The notes under the pieces were generated by a model, which did not search any database, was not told the origin of the DNA, and saw nothing but the letters and a program-made list of their open reading frames with translations. Below, piece after piece: positions 52,071 through 63,050 of a stretch of 64,000 nt of DNA (its first letter is position 1; every line of letters begins with the position of its first letter). A program made the position numbers and the translations under genes. The stretch comes from Lantana camara (taxonomy: Eukaryota; Streptophyta; Magnoliopsida; Lamiales; Verbenaceae), in the NCBI GenBank assembly GCA_037501455.1, contig CM074857.1, positions 127,025,501-127,089,500 on the forward strand, written 5' to 3'.

Positions 52071-54003
52071 TGTTGGAAAACACGAATCAGAAAGCAGCGG
52101 AATTTAAAAAATTTTCCCAACAAAAGGATCTTGAACTCGCAATCGTGTATCCAAATTCGTAAAGATAGAAAACTTACTTTTCTTTTATTCTTTCTTGAAG
52201 CGTTTCAAGCCACCCAAGAACGCTCTTCTCGCGGCTTGATCCCCTCTCATTGGTAAAGCTCGAATCTTCAAACTTCTAACTTGAAGCCTCTAGAGAAAGT
52301 CCACCAACTTGATCACAATCTAACTAGTAAGGATGCTAGTTCTCTAGTTAGTGTTTAGGCTTAACCTAGGGTTTATTTGATCTTGGAGAAAGGAAGGTGT
52401 TCAACACATGAACCAAGAATTGTCAATTAGCTCTAAAGGGGAGCATGAGCTCCCCTATATATAGGAAAGGGAAGGGGCGGCCGAACCTAGTCCTTATGGA
52501 CTAAGGATTTGGTCCCTCTCTCCTATTACTTGATCATCAAGTATTTTCCAACTTTGACTTTGAATTCTAATTCAAGTCCACTTTTAAGAGAGCTAAAAAT
52601 ATCCAAACTATTTTTGGATAATTTTATACTTTATTTATTATAAAATAAATAACTTATTTTTATCTAATTAATTAATTCGTAGTTAATCAACTAGATTATT
52701 TTCTCCAAAATAAGACTTTCTTTTTAATTCAAAATTAAACCAAAGTCTATTAAATAATTAACACATTTAATTATTTAATACATATATATAATATATATAT
52801 ATATATATATTCACACGTGTCACTCACGTGAGCCACACGTGTGATTTCACACGTGTGGAACCCTCTTGGCACGATTAACTCGTTTAATCATTTTAAAGCC
52901 TCAACTCATGTAACCAAGTTGTTGTGTGTGACCCTCTAGGTTCTCAATTCAATTAGCAGTGACCCTAATTAATTAATTCACTAATTAATTAATCAGTCCA
53001 CAGATTAAACGACCATAGTCTAGCAACAGGTGTTTAACCCCTAGCTGAATTGGAATGTTCAGATTCGACAGAACCTTTAAGTCATTGATTCATGTGAGAT
53101 ACAATCCTCCTACTTACTATCTCTCAACCAAGATCTAGGGCAAGGGAATAATCAGAACCCTAATAATCCGGTCTTAAAGCTAAGTGCATTTCATATCCAT
53201 TTGATCTCAATCCAAGAAACCCTTTTCTTGATGTCTTGATCTACTGCCTTGGCCAAGGACTCCATATGGCATATGAATGACTAACACAATAAGAGATCAC
53301 CTTGCAAATGCAAGTGTAGGTCCTTTCTTGATTCTCATTCACTTTCATGAGTCACTTGTGCAGCCCCAGCATAAGCCTTGAATCAGTTGTCTAAGGCGAC
53401 ACCCTTTAAAGCTTATACCTAAGACTACAGAGTTAACTCATAAAGTGACAAGGAACCTCAAGTCTAAGGATCAATTAATCACATCAATGACTCGTGAGAT
53501 ATTTCCTAATCTGGAAGTTTCCATTTCCTGAAATAGAAACTTCCTTTCCCATTTAGGAATGTTCTCACACGGGGCACCTCAGTGAACTTACTTATTAAAG
53601 TAAGCACCCTCATGTATCACGCACGTATCAACTTTACACTTTCCACCTCCATGAAACAAGGTGGTCCTTCTTAAGGGCGTGATCCCACAAGCAAGCCTTA
53701 GAGGAGTCAGGTTGACACTCCCACTGTCTGTAGGACTCATCGGCTTGGAGTATTTTACTAATCATGACTTATGTGATATAGGGCTCGTTTCATGAACCAT
53801 TTCACCTAAATGGTAGAGTCCTAAAGTCATCAGGATTAGGGGAGTTCTCATACATGCACAGATAAAGTAAACGCATACCAAACAAGAGCATATAAAGAAG
53901 TGTTGCCTCAATTCGTTATTTCATTCAAAGATTGTCTGTGATTACAATAAGGAAAAGCACAAAGCGGATATACAATCGGCTTTCTAGGGCACTATTCCTA
54001 ACA
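52071..54003 (-). repeat. RE-3 3' LTR
   Basis: A 1933-bp repeat. On the plus strand it starts TGTTGGAAAACACG and ends CTATTCCTAACA. It has a cluster of four CACGTG boxes (52812-52857) and a CTATATATAG box near 52455. It is about 100 bp shorter than the other LTR, almost entirely in the AT tract and the CACGTG cluster. Confidence 0.93.
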
Positions 54004-54019
54004 ATCTCCCACTTGCCCG
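54004..54019 (-). promoter_or_regulatory. RE-3 polypurine tract
   Basis: Read on the minus strand, GGGCAAGTGGGAGAT sits between the gag-pol stop and the 3' LTR. This is the expected place for plus-strand DNA priming. Confidence 0.75.
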
Positions 54020-57000
54020 TCAAAGCCATTCTAAAGCTACTCTAAGTCCCATCTTCTGAAGATGACCTTGGAAAGCTTCTCGACTAAGGGGTTTAGTAAG
54101 TGGATCTACCACGTTCTCTGCTGATGTGACCCTCTCAATTTGCACATCTCCTCTTTTGATAATATCACGGATTAGGTGATACTTCCTCATAATGTGCTTG
54201 GTCCGTTGGTGAGATCTTGGTTCTCTTGCTTGAGCAACCGCCCCAGTGTTGTCACAAAACACAGTAATGGGGTCTTTCATGCTAGGAACAACATTCAACT
54301 CTTGAATGAAGTTTCTAATCCAAACACCTTCCTTAGCTGCATCATTTGCAGCTAAGTATTCGACCTCAGTGGTCGAATCTGCAGTGGTAGTTTGCTTGGA
54401 ACTCTTCCAACTCACTGCTCCGCCGTTTAGGCAGAAAATGTATCCTGACATTGACTTAAAATCATCTAAGTCAGATGCAAAGCTTGCATCGCAGTATCCT
54501 TCGACATTAAGATCTTTCTGACCTCCGTAAACTAAGAATAAATCTTTAGTACTTTTCAAGTACTTAAGAATATTCTTCACGGCAGCCCAGTGACCATCTC
54601 CAGGGTCAGATTGGAAACGACTCGTTACACTAAGTGCATAAGCCACATCCGGTCGAGTACATAACATTGCATACATTATGCTACCTATTGCTGATGCATA
54701 AGGTGTATGAGTCATTCTTTCCTTCTCAAGGTTAGTCTTAGGACACATCTTCTTTGAAAGACATGTTCCTACACTCATAGGAAGGTTCTTAACCTTTGCT
54801 GACTCCATATTGAATCTCTTCAATACTTTGTCAATGTACATCGACTGTGATAGTCCTATTAACCTTCTAGATCTATCTCTATAGATTTTAATTCCAAGGA
54901 TATAGGACGCATCACCAAGATCTTTCATCTCGAATTGGTTCGATAACCATAACTTAGTCACTTTCATGTCATCCTTCGAATTCCCAATAAGAAGGATGTC
55001 ATCAACATAAAGTACTAAGAATTGCACTGAGGTCTCCAATTCCTTTCTATACACACAGGACTCATTCGAAATTTGAATGAAGCCAAACGCTTTGACTGAT
55101 TCATCAAATCGAATGTTCCAATTCCTAGAAGCCTGTTTCAATCCATAGATTGATCTTTGGAGTTTGCAAACTTTTTGCTCACTCCCACTGAATGTGAAAC
55201 CTATGGGTTGCTCCATATAAATTTCTTTGTCAATGTCACCATTGAGAAAGGCAGTTTTCACATCCATTTGCCATATCTCATAGTCATAATATGCAGCAAT
55301 GGCAAGCATGATCCGAATAGACTTTTGCATTGCAACTGGTGAAAAGGTTTCATCAAAATCCACGCCGGGTCTCTGAGTGAATCCTTTTGCAACCAGTCTT
55401 GCTTTGTAGGCTGCAATGCTTCCATCAACTCCAAGCTTTCTCTTAAAGATCCATTTGCAACCTATGGGTTTGACCCCATCAGGCAAATCTACCAAGGTCC
55501 AAACTTGGTTGGAGTTCATGGAATCCATTTCGGATTTCATGGCTTCTATCCACTGTTCAGAGTCAGAATCTGAAAGTGCCTCCTCATATGTTAAAGGATC
55601 ATTATCCTTTTGAGAGATTTCATGGAAGAATCCATACCATCTCTCCGGCTGTCTAGGAGTGCGTTCAGAACGCCTTAGAGGAGGATTTACATGTGTATCG
55701 AAATTCGTGATTGGTTGTGGTTGATCAGAGTGGGACGTTTCTTCAGTGGGTGGTATGGGGTCACTTTGTACTTCTTCTAATTCTATGATCTTGCCTTGCT
55801 TTTCTTTAAGGAACGGTTCCTCCAGAAAAGTAGCATTTCTGGAAACAAACACCTTTTGCTCAGATTGATCATAGAAGTAGTATCCTATGGATTCCTTAGG
55901 ATAACCTACAAAGTAGCATAAGTTAGAACGAGATTCTAACTTGTCTCCCACTGTCCTCTTTACGTAAGCAGGACAGCCCCAAATTCTTAAGTAAGAATAA
56001 CTAGGGATTTTACCATGCCACATTTCATAGGGCGTTTTAGGGACTGACTTAGAGGGAACTAGATTCAAAATCTTTGCTGCACTTTCTAGGGCATAACCCC
56101 AGAAAGAAGGTGGTAAGTCAGTGAAACTCATCATGGAACGAACCATATCAAGTAGGGTTCGATTCCTTCTCTCGGAAACTCCATTAAGCTGAGGAGTTCC
56201 CGGAGGAGTCCACTGAGAGATAATCCCATTATCTTTGAGATGATTAAGGAATTCTTCACTAAGATACTCGCCTCCTCGATCAGATCGAAGTGCTTTGATC
56301 TTGTGACCAGTTTGGTTCTCAACCTCCTTTTGAAATTCTAAGAATTTCTCAAAAGCTTCAGATTTATACTTCATTAAGTATACATAACCATACCGACTAA
56401 AGTCATCAGTAAAGGTTATGAAATACTGATGATTGTTTCTAGTGCTTACACTAAGCGGTCCACAAACATCAGTATGGATCAAGTCCAAAACCTTAGTGGC
56501 ACGTTCCACAGTTCCTTTAAAAGGGACTTTGGACATTTTTCCTTTGAGACAGGATTCGCAAAAAGTTAACTCCTTAAGATCATTTTCAGAGAATGATCCT
56601 AAAGTGTTTATCTTGCTAATTCTGTTCTTGGAAATGTGTCCTAATCTAGCGTGCCATAAGGGAGCTGAAACTTTGTCATCTCTCTTACGCTTTGTTTCTC
56701 GTTGTATATTCATAATATTGATATTTTGAGTTAGGTAAAGTCCATTACTTAGAGTACCGATGTGAACGGAAGAGTTGTTCCGTTTGATAAAATATTTACC
56801 ATTCTTAATATAAGTTTCATAACCTTCACAATCTAATATTGGAACTGAAATTATATTACGAATAATGCTCGGTACATAAAGGACTTTATTTAATACCAAC
56901 TTAAAACTACCTAAATCTAATCTAATTGTGCCTAAAGCTCGAGCTTCAACGTTTGAGCCTTCACCGATCTTCAAGACACATTCTCCTTCTTTCAGTTGTT

Positions 57001-57940
57001 GGACTTCACTTAGCATCTGTACATCATTACAGATATGAGTTCCACAACCGGTATCAAGTACCCAAGAACTAGAATTAATAGAAAGATTTACTTCAACGAG
57101 AAAGATACCTTTCTTCAGAGTAGCCTTGTACTCTGGGCAGTTTCTCCTCCAATGTCCCGCTTTGCCACAATGGAAGCAAACATCCTCTTTCTGATCACGC
57201 TTCTTCTTTTGGGCCTTCCCCTTCGAAATGCCACCAGTGGGCCTAAGGGGTTTCTTCTTCTTCTTTTGGGCTTTCTTGCCCTTACCTTTAGAAGGCCCGG
57301 AAGAGGAAGATGGAGCATTCACCATCAAAACCTTATTGTCCTTCTTGATCGTGCTTTCAGCAGTCACAAGCTGACTAATCAGCTCAGCTACAGTAGCACC
57401 AGCATGATTCATGTTGAAGTTAAGGACAAATGGGTTGAATGATGGTGGGAGCGAAGCTAGCAACAAATCCACTGAAAGATCATCTTTCAGTGGCATGTCC
57501 ATGGAAGCAAGTTTCTCAGTAAGGGCAAGAAACTTGAGTCCATATTCATGGACACTTGAACCTTCCCTCATTCTCAAGTGGAACAATTCCTTTGAAGTGT
57601 TATACCTTGTAACACGTTCATGAGGGCGGTAAAGTTGCTCTAAGTGGTCGTAAATCTCCCAAGCAAATTCCATGGCCTCATGTTGTCTTTGCAAGTCCGG
57701 AGACATGTTAGCCAACATACGACAACGGGCTTGGAGATTATCATCCTTCCACTTCTGAATCGCGTCCCGCTCGGCCCGAGTGGGAGCCTCCCCTTCGGGT
57801 CTAGGCTCCCCTTCGAAGAGAACATAAGTTCTCTTCTCAGAATCTAAAATGATTTTTAGATTCCTCAGCCAATCAGAATAGTTGGGACCAGTCAACTTGT
57901 TTGACTCGAGGATCGATACAAGAGGGTTTTTGGTTGCCAT
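54020..57940 (-). CDS. RE-3 gag-pol polyprotein (1306 residues)
   Basis: One uninterrupted frame from ATG 57940 to the stop at 54020-54022 encodes the whole copia polyprotein. It has gag (residues 1 to about 245), a Lys-rich stretch, a CCHC knuckle CFHCGKAGHWRRNC (about 255-268) and a protease site WVLDTGCGTHIC (about 293-304). Integrase follows with HARLGHIS, the acidic triad in HTDVCGP, RSDRGGEY and PQLNGVSERR. The RT has YVDDILLIG near residue 975, and RNase H has YCDASFASDLDDFKSMSGY near residue 1135. All key residues are kept. It supports reverse transcription and integration of RE-3 and perhaps of related copies. No gag-pol frameshift is used, as usual in copia. Confidence 0.96.
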   Translation of the reverse strand: MATKNPLVSILESNKLTGPNYSDWLRNLKIILDSEKRTYVLFEGEPRPEGEAPTRAERDAIQKWKDDNLQARCRMLANMSPDLQRQHEAMEFAWEIYDHLEQLYRPHERVTRYNTSKELFHLRMREGSSVHEYGLKFLALTEKLASMDMPLKDDLSVDLLLASLPPSFNPFVLNFNMNHAGATVAELISQLVTAESTIKKDNKVLMVNAPSSSSGPSKGKGKKAQKKKKKPLRPTGGISKGKAQKKKRDQKEDVCFHCGKAGHWRRNCPEYKATLKKGIFLVEVNLSINSSSWVLDTGCGTHICNDVQMLSEVQQLKEGECVLKIGEGSNVEARALGTIRLDLGSFKLVLNKVLYVPSIIRNIISVPILDCEGYETYIKNGKYFIKRNNSSVHIGTLSNGLYLTQNINIMNIQRETKRKRDDKVSAPLWHARLGHISKNRISKINTLGSFSENDLKELTFCESCLKGKMSKVPFKGTVERATKVLDLIHTDVCGPLSVSTRNNHQYFITFTDDFSRYGYVYLMKYKSEAFEKFLEFQKEVENQTGHKIKALRSDRGGEYLSEEFLNHLKDNGIISQWTPPGTPQLNGVSERRNRTLLDMVRSMMSFTDLPPSFWGYALESAAKILNLVPSKSVPKTPYEMWHGKIPSYSYLRIWGCPAYVKRTVGDKLESRSNLCYFVGYPKESIGYYFYDQSEQKVFVSRNATFLEEPFLKEKQGKIIELEEVQSDPIPPTEETSHSDQPQPITNFDTHVNPPLRRSERTPRQPERWYGFFHEISQKDNDPLTYEEALSDSDSEQWIEAMKSEMDSMNSNQVWTLVDLPDGVKPIGCKWIFKRKLGVDGSIAAYKARLVAKGFTQRPGVDFDETFSPVAMQKSIRIMLAIAAYYDYEIWQMDVKTAFLNGDIDKEIYMEQPIGFTFSGSEQKVCKLQRSIYGLKQASRNWNIRFDESVKAFGFIQISNESCVYRKELETSVQFLVLYVDDILLIGNSKDDMKVTKLWLSNQFEMKDLGDASYILGIKIYRDRSRRLIGLSQSMYIDKVLKRFNMESAKVKNLPMSVGTCLSKKMCPKTNLEKERMTHTPYASAIGSIMYAMLCTRPDVAYALSVTSRFQSDPGDGHWAAVKNILKYLKSTKDLFLVYGGQKDLNVEGYCDASFASDLDDFKSMSGYIFCLNGGAVSWKSSKQTTTADSTTEVEYLAANDAAKEGVWIRNFIQELNVVPSMKDPITVFCDNTGAVAQAREPRSHQRTKHIMRKYHLIRDIIKRGDVQIERVTSAENVVDPLTKPLSREAFQGHLQKMGLRVALEWL

Positions 57941-58129
57941 TTCAAAACACGTAGAGAATCACAGAATCTACGACCTAAATGGTAAAACAGAGAACTAGTG
58001 AGCATGCTGAATTATAACGATATACAAAAGATAAGGTCTTTAATCCAATGTAGCTCCCACTGTTTTTCAAAGATCTATAATTCCCAAAGATCTAAGAGGA
58101 ACACGTTTCCCAATGGGTACTAAGATCCC

Positions 58130-58485
58130 AGGCATTTTACCTCGAACCCACGACTCGCGGACATTCTAAGTAAGAACCCTAGGTAGGTACAACTTACCAA
58201 TTCTAACACCTTTAGAACTCTTAGTAATTTTTTTTTTTTTGCATCACCTATCTTTCAATATGGACCCACGACTCGTGCGACATCCATATTTACTTAGGCG
58301 TTAAGCTAGACCCATCAATCATAAGATCATGACCAAAACTTAGTTCGAACGACCCACGACTCGCGGACATCGCCCTTGCTAAAATTGACCACGAAATATT
58401 GATCATTTAAAATGATTAATTAGGTAACTAAGAACTAATAAGCTCCACTAGCTATCCCACGACTCGCGGACAATAACTAGCTTTA
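58130..58485 (-). repeat. Four stem-loops sharing a 17-nt CCCACGACTCGCGGACA core
   Basis: The core starts at 58147, 58265 (variant with CGTGCGACA), 58353 and 58456. Flanks of each copy are complementary to each other but differ between copies: GAA/TTC plus outer pairs; AATATGGA/TCCATATT; CGA/TCG; CTAGCTAT/ATAACTAG. The core itself can fold on the sense strand (CCGCG, loop AGU, CGUGG). Confidence 0.7.
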
Positions 58486-59689
58486 CTTACTAAACTTAAA
58501 ACCTATTGATGGAATGCTAGGAATTTAATTCAAAATTTGCATCTCGAATTAAACACCTATTTGTTCGAAATTAGCTTAATATTTAATGGGAATTTTCGAA
58601 TCAACCGGAGAGTTGTCCGGTTCGACCTCACCAACATATATGTTATCCAATTTTATTAGTCTTGATTAATGCAAGTACACTTAAATGCATTTCAAACAAG
58701 CACATAAACAGATAACATGTCCTAGCATGATTCTAACATGTAATGATCATGGGTTCTACCTATCTTATGCGTGATATGTGGGAGTCACTCCACAATCACA
58801 AGTTCTAACATACATGCCACATAAACAGTTTAAATCACATAAGGGAAAGCGGTAACAAAATACGAGCCCTATCTCTATTACATTCAACAATTGAGATTCC
58901 CCTCCCTGACATTTTGAGGGGTCTTCACTTATGGCCTCCTTGTTACTTGAATGTGGTCCATCTTACTCCATGGGTGCATTGTCTCCAAAATGAAAATAAA
59001 AACCTCACCACCTATCTCTACTCTCAAATTAAAAGAAAAAGACATAAAGTAATAAGGCTCAATCTTCATATTGGCCTTAGACAATTACACGGGGCATACC
59101 CCGGCCTCAAAAACAGTAATATGGAAAGCCACATAATAAATCACATAACAGTACGCACATAAGTGAGGCTCCAACCTCAATTGAAAAACGCAACTATAGG
59201 GCTCCAACCCCAATTTAAACTATCCATGTGCATAAATTAAAACCATACATAAGTCTAAACCCATGATCACCTAACATGCTTTTGCGAGAATTTAAATTTA
59301 GCCAATAAATTAAAATTCTCGTTTCAAGTCCTAATGACTTAAAACACGACTTAGATGCAATTCTTGTTCAAGAGCCTTTTCAATAAAACCCGAAAAACAA
59401 TAAACCAATAAAATTCCAATTAATTTCCAAAATTAATAATTTTATTCTTTCATTATTTTCAGAAAATAAAATTCATAATTTTCCCAAAATCCAAATCGCT
59501 TTAATTTCTCAAAAATCCCAATTTAATCAAAATTTTAAAATAATTTTATTTTAGCAAAACTGATTTTAAAAGATAAAATTAAAATAAAATTAAATCGGGA
59601 TTTTCAAGGACCGAAAACGCGAAACACGAAACACGAAGATTGGCCCGAAAACATCCGCCCAAAGGAGGGCATCGCCGCGCAACATCAGG

Positions 59690-59930
59690 CGCGCGCGCGC
59701 GCGCCAGCTGTGCGCACAGCGTGCGGCAATTGCCGCCCGCGTGCGCGCGCTGGGCGCGCGCCTCGTGCGCTTATCGCTCGCAGCAATGCCCGCCCGATGG
59801 CGGGCGGTCTCGGCCAGGGCGTCCCGCTCTGTTGCGGGACGGTGCGGGCGGCTGTCCCGCGCTGTTGCGGGACAGGCGAGCAGTCGCGCCTAGGCGCGGA
59901 CGGGAGGGCCTCCCGCGCGGTTGCGGGAGG
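59690..59930 (-). repeat. GC-rich hairpin array in RE-3 leader
   Basis: Perfect palindromes or stem-loops follow each other: 59707-59720, 59723-59736, 59788-59805, 59820-59841, 59852-59875, 59885-59898 and 59909-59930. Three of them share the design (Y)CCCGC, a six-base loop ending GTT, then GCGGG, with altered outer pairs. A run of GC dinucleotides precedes the array. The region stands out as a GC island in AT-rich DNA. Confidence 0.8.
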
Positions 59931-60242
59931 GTTGGGCGGTGGCGACGGGCTGGGCGTGCGACTTGCCAGCACGCCTAGGCTCGTCCTATTTCGTGTTCGT
60001 TTCGTATTTTTGGGTTTCTCCAAAACCCGTTTCAATTAAAAAAATTCGATTTAGATAAATTTCAACTAAAACAATTTTCAAAAACACGATTTGAGAAAAC
60101 AGTTTTAGAAATTCAGGAAAAATTACAGTTTCGTATTTCAGGCTTTCTAAAAGAACTAATGAATACCTAATTCGCATCTAAGCCTAAGAATTTCTACCAA
60201 ATTCAGAATAATTGAGACGAATCAGAAACACGATTAACGAGG

Positions 60243-60256
60243 TGGCTCTGATACCA
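60243..60256 (-). promoter_or_regulatory. RE-3 primer binding site
   Basis: On the minus strand TGGTATCAGAGCCA lies two bases from the 5' LTR end. It matches the initiator-methionine tRNA 3' end used by most plant copia elements. Confidence 0.85.
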
Positions 60257-60258
60257 CT

Positions 60259-61026
60259 TGTTGGAAAACACGAATCAGAAAGCAGCGGAATTTAAAAAAT
60301 TTTCCCAACAAAAGGATCTTGAACTCGCAATCGTGTATCCAAATTCGTAAAGATAGAAAACTTACTTTTCTTTTATTCTTTCTTGAAGCGTTTCAAGCCA
60401 CCCAAGAACGCTCTTCTCGCGGCTTGATCCCCTCTCCTTGGTAAAGCTCGAATCTTCAAACTTCTAACTTGAAGCCTCTAGAGAAAGTCCACCAACTTGA
60501 TCACAATCTAACTAGTAAGGATGCTAGTTCTCTAGTTAGTGTTTAGGCTTAACCTAGGGTTTATTTGATCTTGGAGAAAGGAAGGTGTTCAACACATGAA
60601 CCAAGAATTGTCAATTAGCTCTAAAGGGGAGCATGAGCTCCCCTATATATAGGAAAGGGAAGGGGCGGCCGAACCTAGTCCTTATGCACTAAGGATTTGG
60701 TCCCTCTCTCCTATTACTTGATCATCAAGTATTTTCCAACTTTGACTTTGAATTCTAATTCAAGTCAACTTTTAAGAGAGCCAAAAATATCCAAACTATT
60801 TTTGGATAATTTTATACTTTATTTATTATAAAATAAATAACTTATTTTTATCTAATTAATTAATTCGTAATTAATCAACTAGATTATTTTCTCCAAAATA
60901 AGACTTTCTTTTTAATTCAAAATTAAACCAAAGTCTATTAAATAATTAACACATTTAATTATTTAATACATATATATAATATATATATATATTATATATA
61001 TAATATATATATATATATATAATATA

Positions 61027-61077
<51 letters not shown>

Positions 61078-62293
61078 CACGTGTGTGACACGTGTCACAG
61101 TGACACGTGTCACTCACGTGAGCCACACGTGTGATTTCACACGTGTGGAACCCTCTTGGCACGATTAACTCGTTTAATCATTTTAAAGCCTCAACTCATG
61201 TAACCAAGTTGTTGTGTGTGACCCTCTAGGTTCTCAATTCAATTAGCAGTGACCCTAATTAATTAATTCACTAATTAATTAATCAGCCCACAGATTAAAC
61301 AACCATAGTCTAGCAACAGGTGTTTAACCCCTAGCTGAATTGGAATGTTCAGATTCGACAGAACCTTTAAGTCATTGATTCATGTGAGATACAATCCTCC
61401 TACTTACTATCTCTCAACCAAGATCTAGGGCAAGGGAATAATCAGAACCCTAATAATCCGGTCTTAAAGCTAAGTGCATTTCATATCCATTTGATCTCAA
61501 TCCAAGAAACCCTTTTCTTGAAGTCTTGATCTACTGCCTTGGCCAAGGACTCCATATGGCATATGAATGACTAACACAATAAGAGATCACCTTGCAAATG
61601 CAAGTGTAGGTCCTTTTTTGATTCTCATTCACTTTCATGAGTCACTTGTGCAGCCCCAGCATAAGCCTTGAATCAGTTGTCTAAGGCGACACCCTTTAAA
61701 GCTTATACCTAAGACTACAGAGTTAACTCATAAAGTGACAAGGAACCTCAAGTCTAAGGATCAATTAATCACATCAATGACTCGTGAGATATTTCCTAAT
61801 CTGGAAGTTTCCATTTCCTGAAATAGAAACTTCCTTTCCCATTTAGGAATGTTCTCACACTGGGCACCTCAGTGAACTTACTTATTAAAGTAAACACCCT
61901 CATGTATCACGCACGTATCAACTATACACTTTCCACCTCCATGAAACAAGGTGGTCCTTCTTAAGGGCGTGATCCCATAAGCAAGCCTTAGAGGAGTCAG
62001 GTTGACACTCCCACTGTCTGTAGGACTCATCGGCTTGGAGTATTTTACTAATCATGACTTATGTGATATAGGGCTCGTTTCATGAACCATTTCACCTAAA
62101 TGGTAGGGTCCTAAAGTCATCAGGATTAGGGGAGTTCTCATACATGCACAGATAAAGTAAACGCATACCAAACAAGAGCCTATAAAGAAGTGTTGCCTCA
62201 ATTCGTTATTTCATTCAAAGATTGTCTGTGATTACAATAAGGAAAAGCACAAAGCGGATATACAATCGGCTTTCTAGGGCACTATTCCTAACA
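60259..62293 (-). repeat. RE-3 5' LTR
   Basis: A 2035-bp copy of the 3' LTR. It has an expanded AT tract (60968-61075) and two extra CACGTG units (six in all, 61077-61146). Elsewhere I see only scattered single-base differences, consistent with a young insertion. Confidence 0.93.
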
Positions 62294-62298
62294 CTTTA

Positions 62299-62817
62299 AT
62301 TGCAGGGTTGTTCTTTCCAGTTACAAGCCCCCTTCAACTCACTGCTTATAGTGATGCTGATTGGGCAACTTGTCCACTTACCAGAAAATCACTGACAGGG
62401 TATTGTGTTATGCTAGGTACTGCATTGGTATCCTGGAAATCCAAGAAGCAGACAACAGTTAGCAAGTCTTCTTGTGAGGCTGAATACCGTAGCTTAGGAG
62501 CCACAGTTGCAGAGTTGCAGTGGTTGAGTTATCTGTTGAAGGATTTGGGCATTGCAGTTGCTTTGCCTATTCCTCTATGGTGTGATAATCAGTCTGCGAT
62601 TCACATCACAGAGAATCCTGTTTTTCATGAAAGAACCAAACACTTGGAGATCGATTGCCACATTGTCCGGAATCAGTACAAACGTGGATTTATATGCTTA
62701 AGCCACATCAATACGAAAGATCAACTAGCAGATTTATTTACTAAGTCCTTAGGAGGTCCTCTTTTCAGAAAATTCTTGTGCAAGTTGGGCTTTTTGTTCA
62801 ATGAAGCTCCAACTTGA
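62299..62817 (+). pseudogene. RE-2 RNase H, right of nested RE-3
   Basis: It continues the RT text after the insertion (LAGTL then IAGLFFP). The RNase H has AYSDADWATCPLTRKSLTGY, CEAEYRSLGA, LWCDNQSAIHI and ERTKHLEIDCH. It ends FNEAPT with TGA at 62815-62817, just before the purine tract and right LTR. This segment is open in itself. Confidence 0.9.
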
Positions 62818-62824
62818 GGGAGGG

Positions 62825-63050
62825 TGTTGAGTTTTGTATTTTATTATTTGTATTTTATTATTGGTAACACGTTTTTATAGCATAGTCGTGTTTTACTTTG
62901 TCAGCGTCCATTCCACGTCTTTGTCGCGTGTCTGTATATATAGGGATGCAGTGTATTTTGTAAACCTAATTTTTCATTCAATACAGTTCAGTTTTACATC
63001 AAACCCTAATTGTTCTCTGATTTCCGCCGCTGAGTTCATCGTTTTCTACA
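62825..63050 (+). repeat. RE-2 right LTR
   Basis: A 226-bp copy of 47750-47975 with three differences. The right flank ATATTACTAT continues RLK3. Confidence 0.93.

Larger units (their letters stand above)
57941..60242 (-). other. RE-3 untranslated leader, about 2.3 kb
   Basis: Between primer site and gag there is no convincing coding frame. It holds two structured zones: hairpins in 59690-59930 and four repeated stem-loops in 58130-58485. Several short frames here (for example 59640-59978) are GC-rich artefacts. Such a long leader is atypical for copia elements and may carry packaging or translation signals; that is inference. Confidence 0.7.
52066..62298 (-). mobile_element. Copia retrotransposon RE-3, intact, nested in RE-2
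   Basis: The element proper is 52071-62293 (10,223 bp) on the minus strand, flanked by CTTTA (52066-52070 and 62294-62298). Long LTRs are 52071-54003 (1933 bp) and 60259-62293 (2035 bp). The primer site TGGTATCAGAGCCA (minus strand, 60243-60256) and a purine tract beside 54004 are in place. One full gag-pol frame (54020-57940) and a 2.3-kb untranslated leader make up the inside. Size and long LTRs are unusual for copia; the coding plan is TNT1-like. Everything needed for autonomy appears present, and it is the youngest large insertion of the nest. Confidence 0.95.

Noticed and set aside
58140..58480. CRISPR-like array (short repeats with spacers)
   Set aside because: Only four imperfectly spaced cores with self-complementary flanks inside a plant retrotransposon leader; no cas genes and a eukaryotic context.
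59640..60039. Overlapping GC-rich frames on both strands (109-116 codons)
   Set aside because: Ala/Arg/Pro-rich products of the hairpin array in the RE-3 leader; no stop-free conservation can be assumed and no domain is seen.
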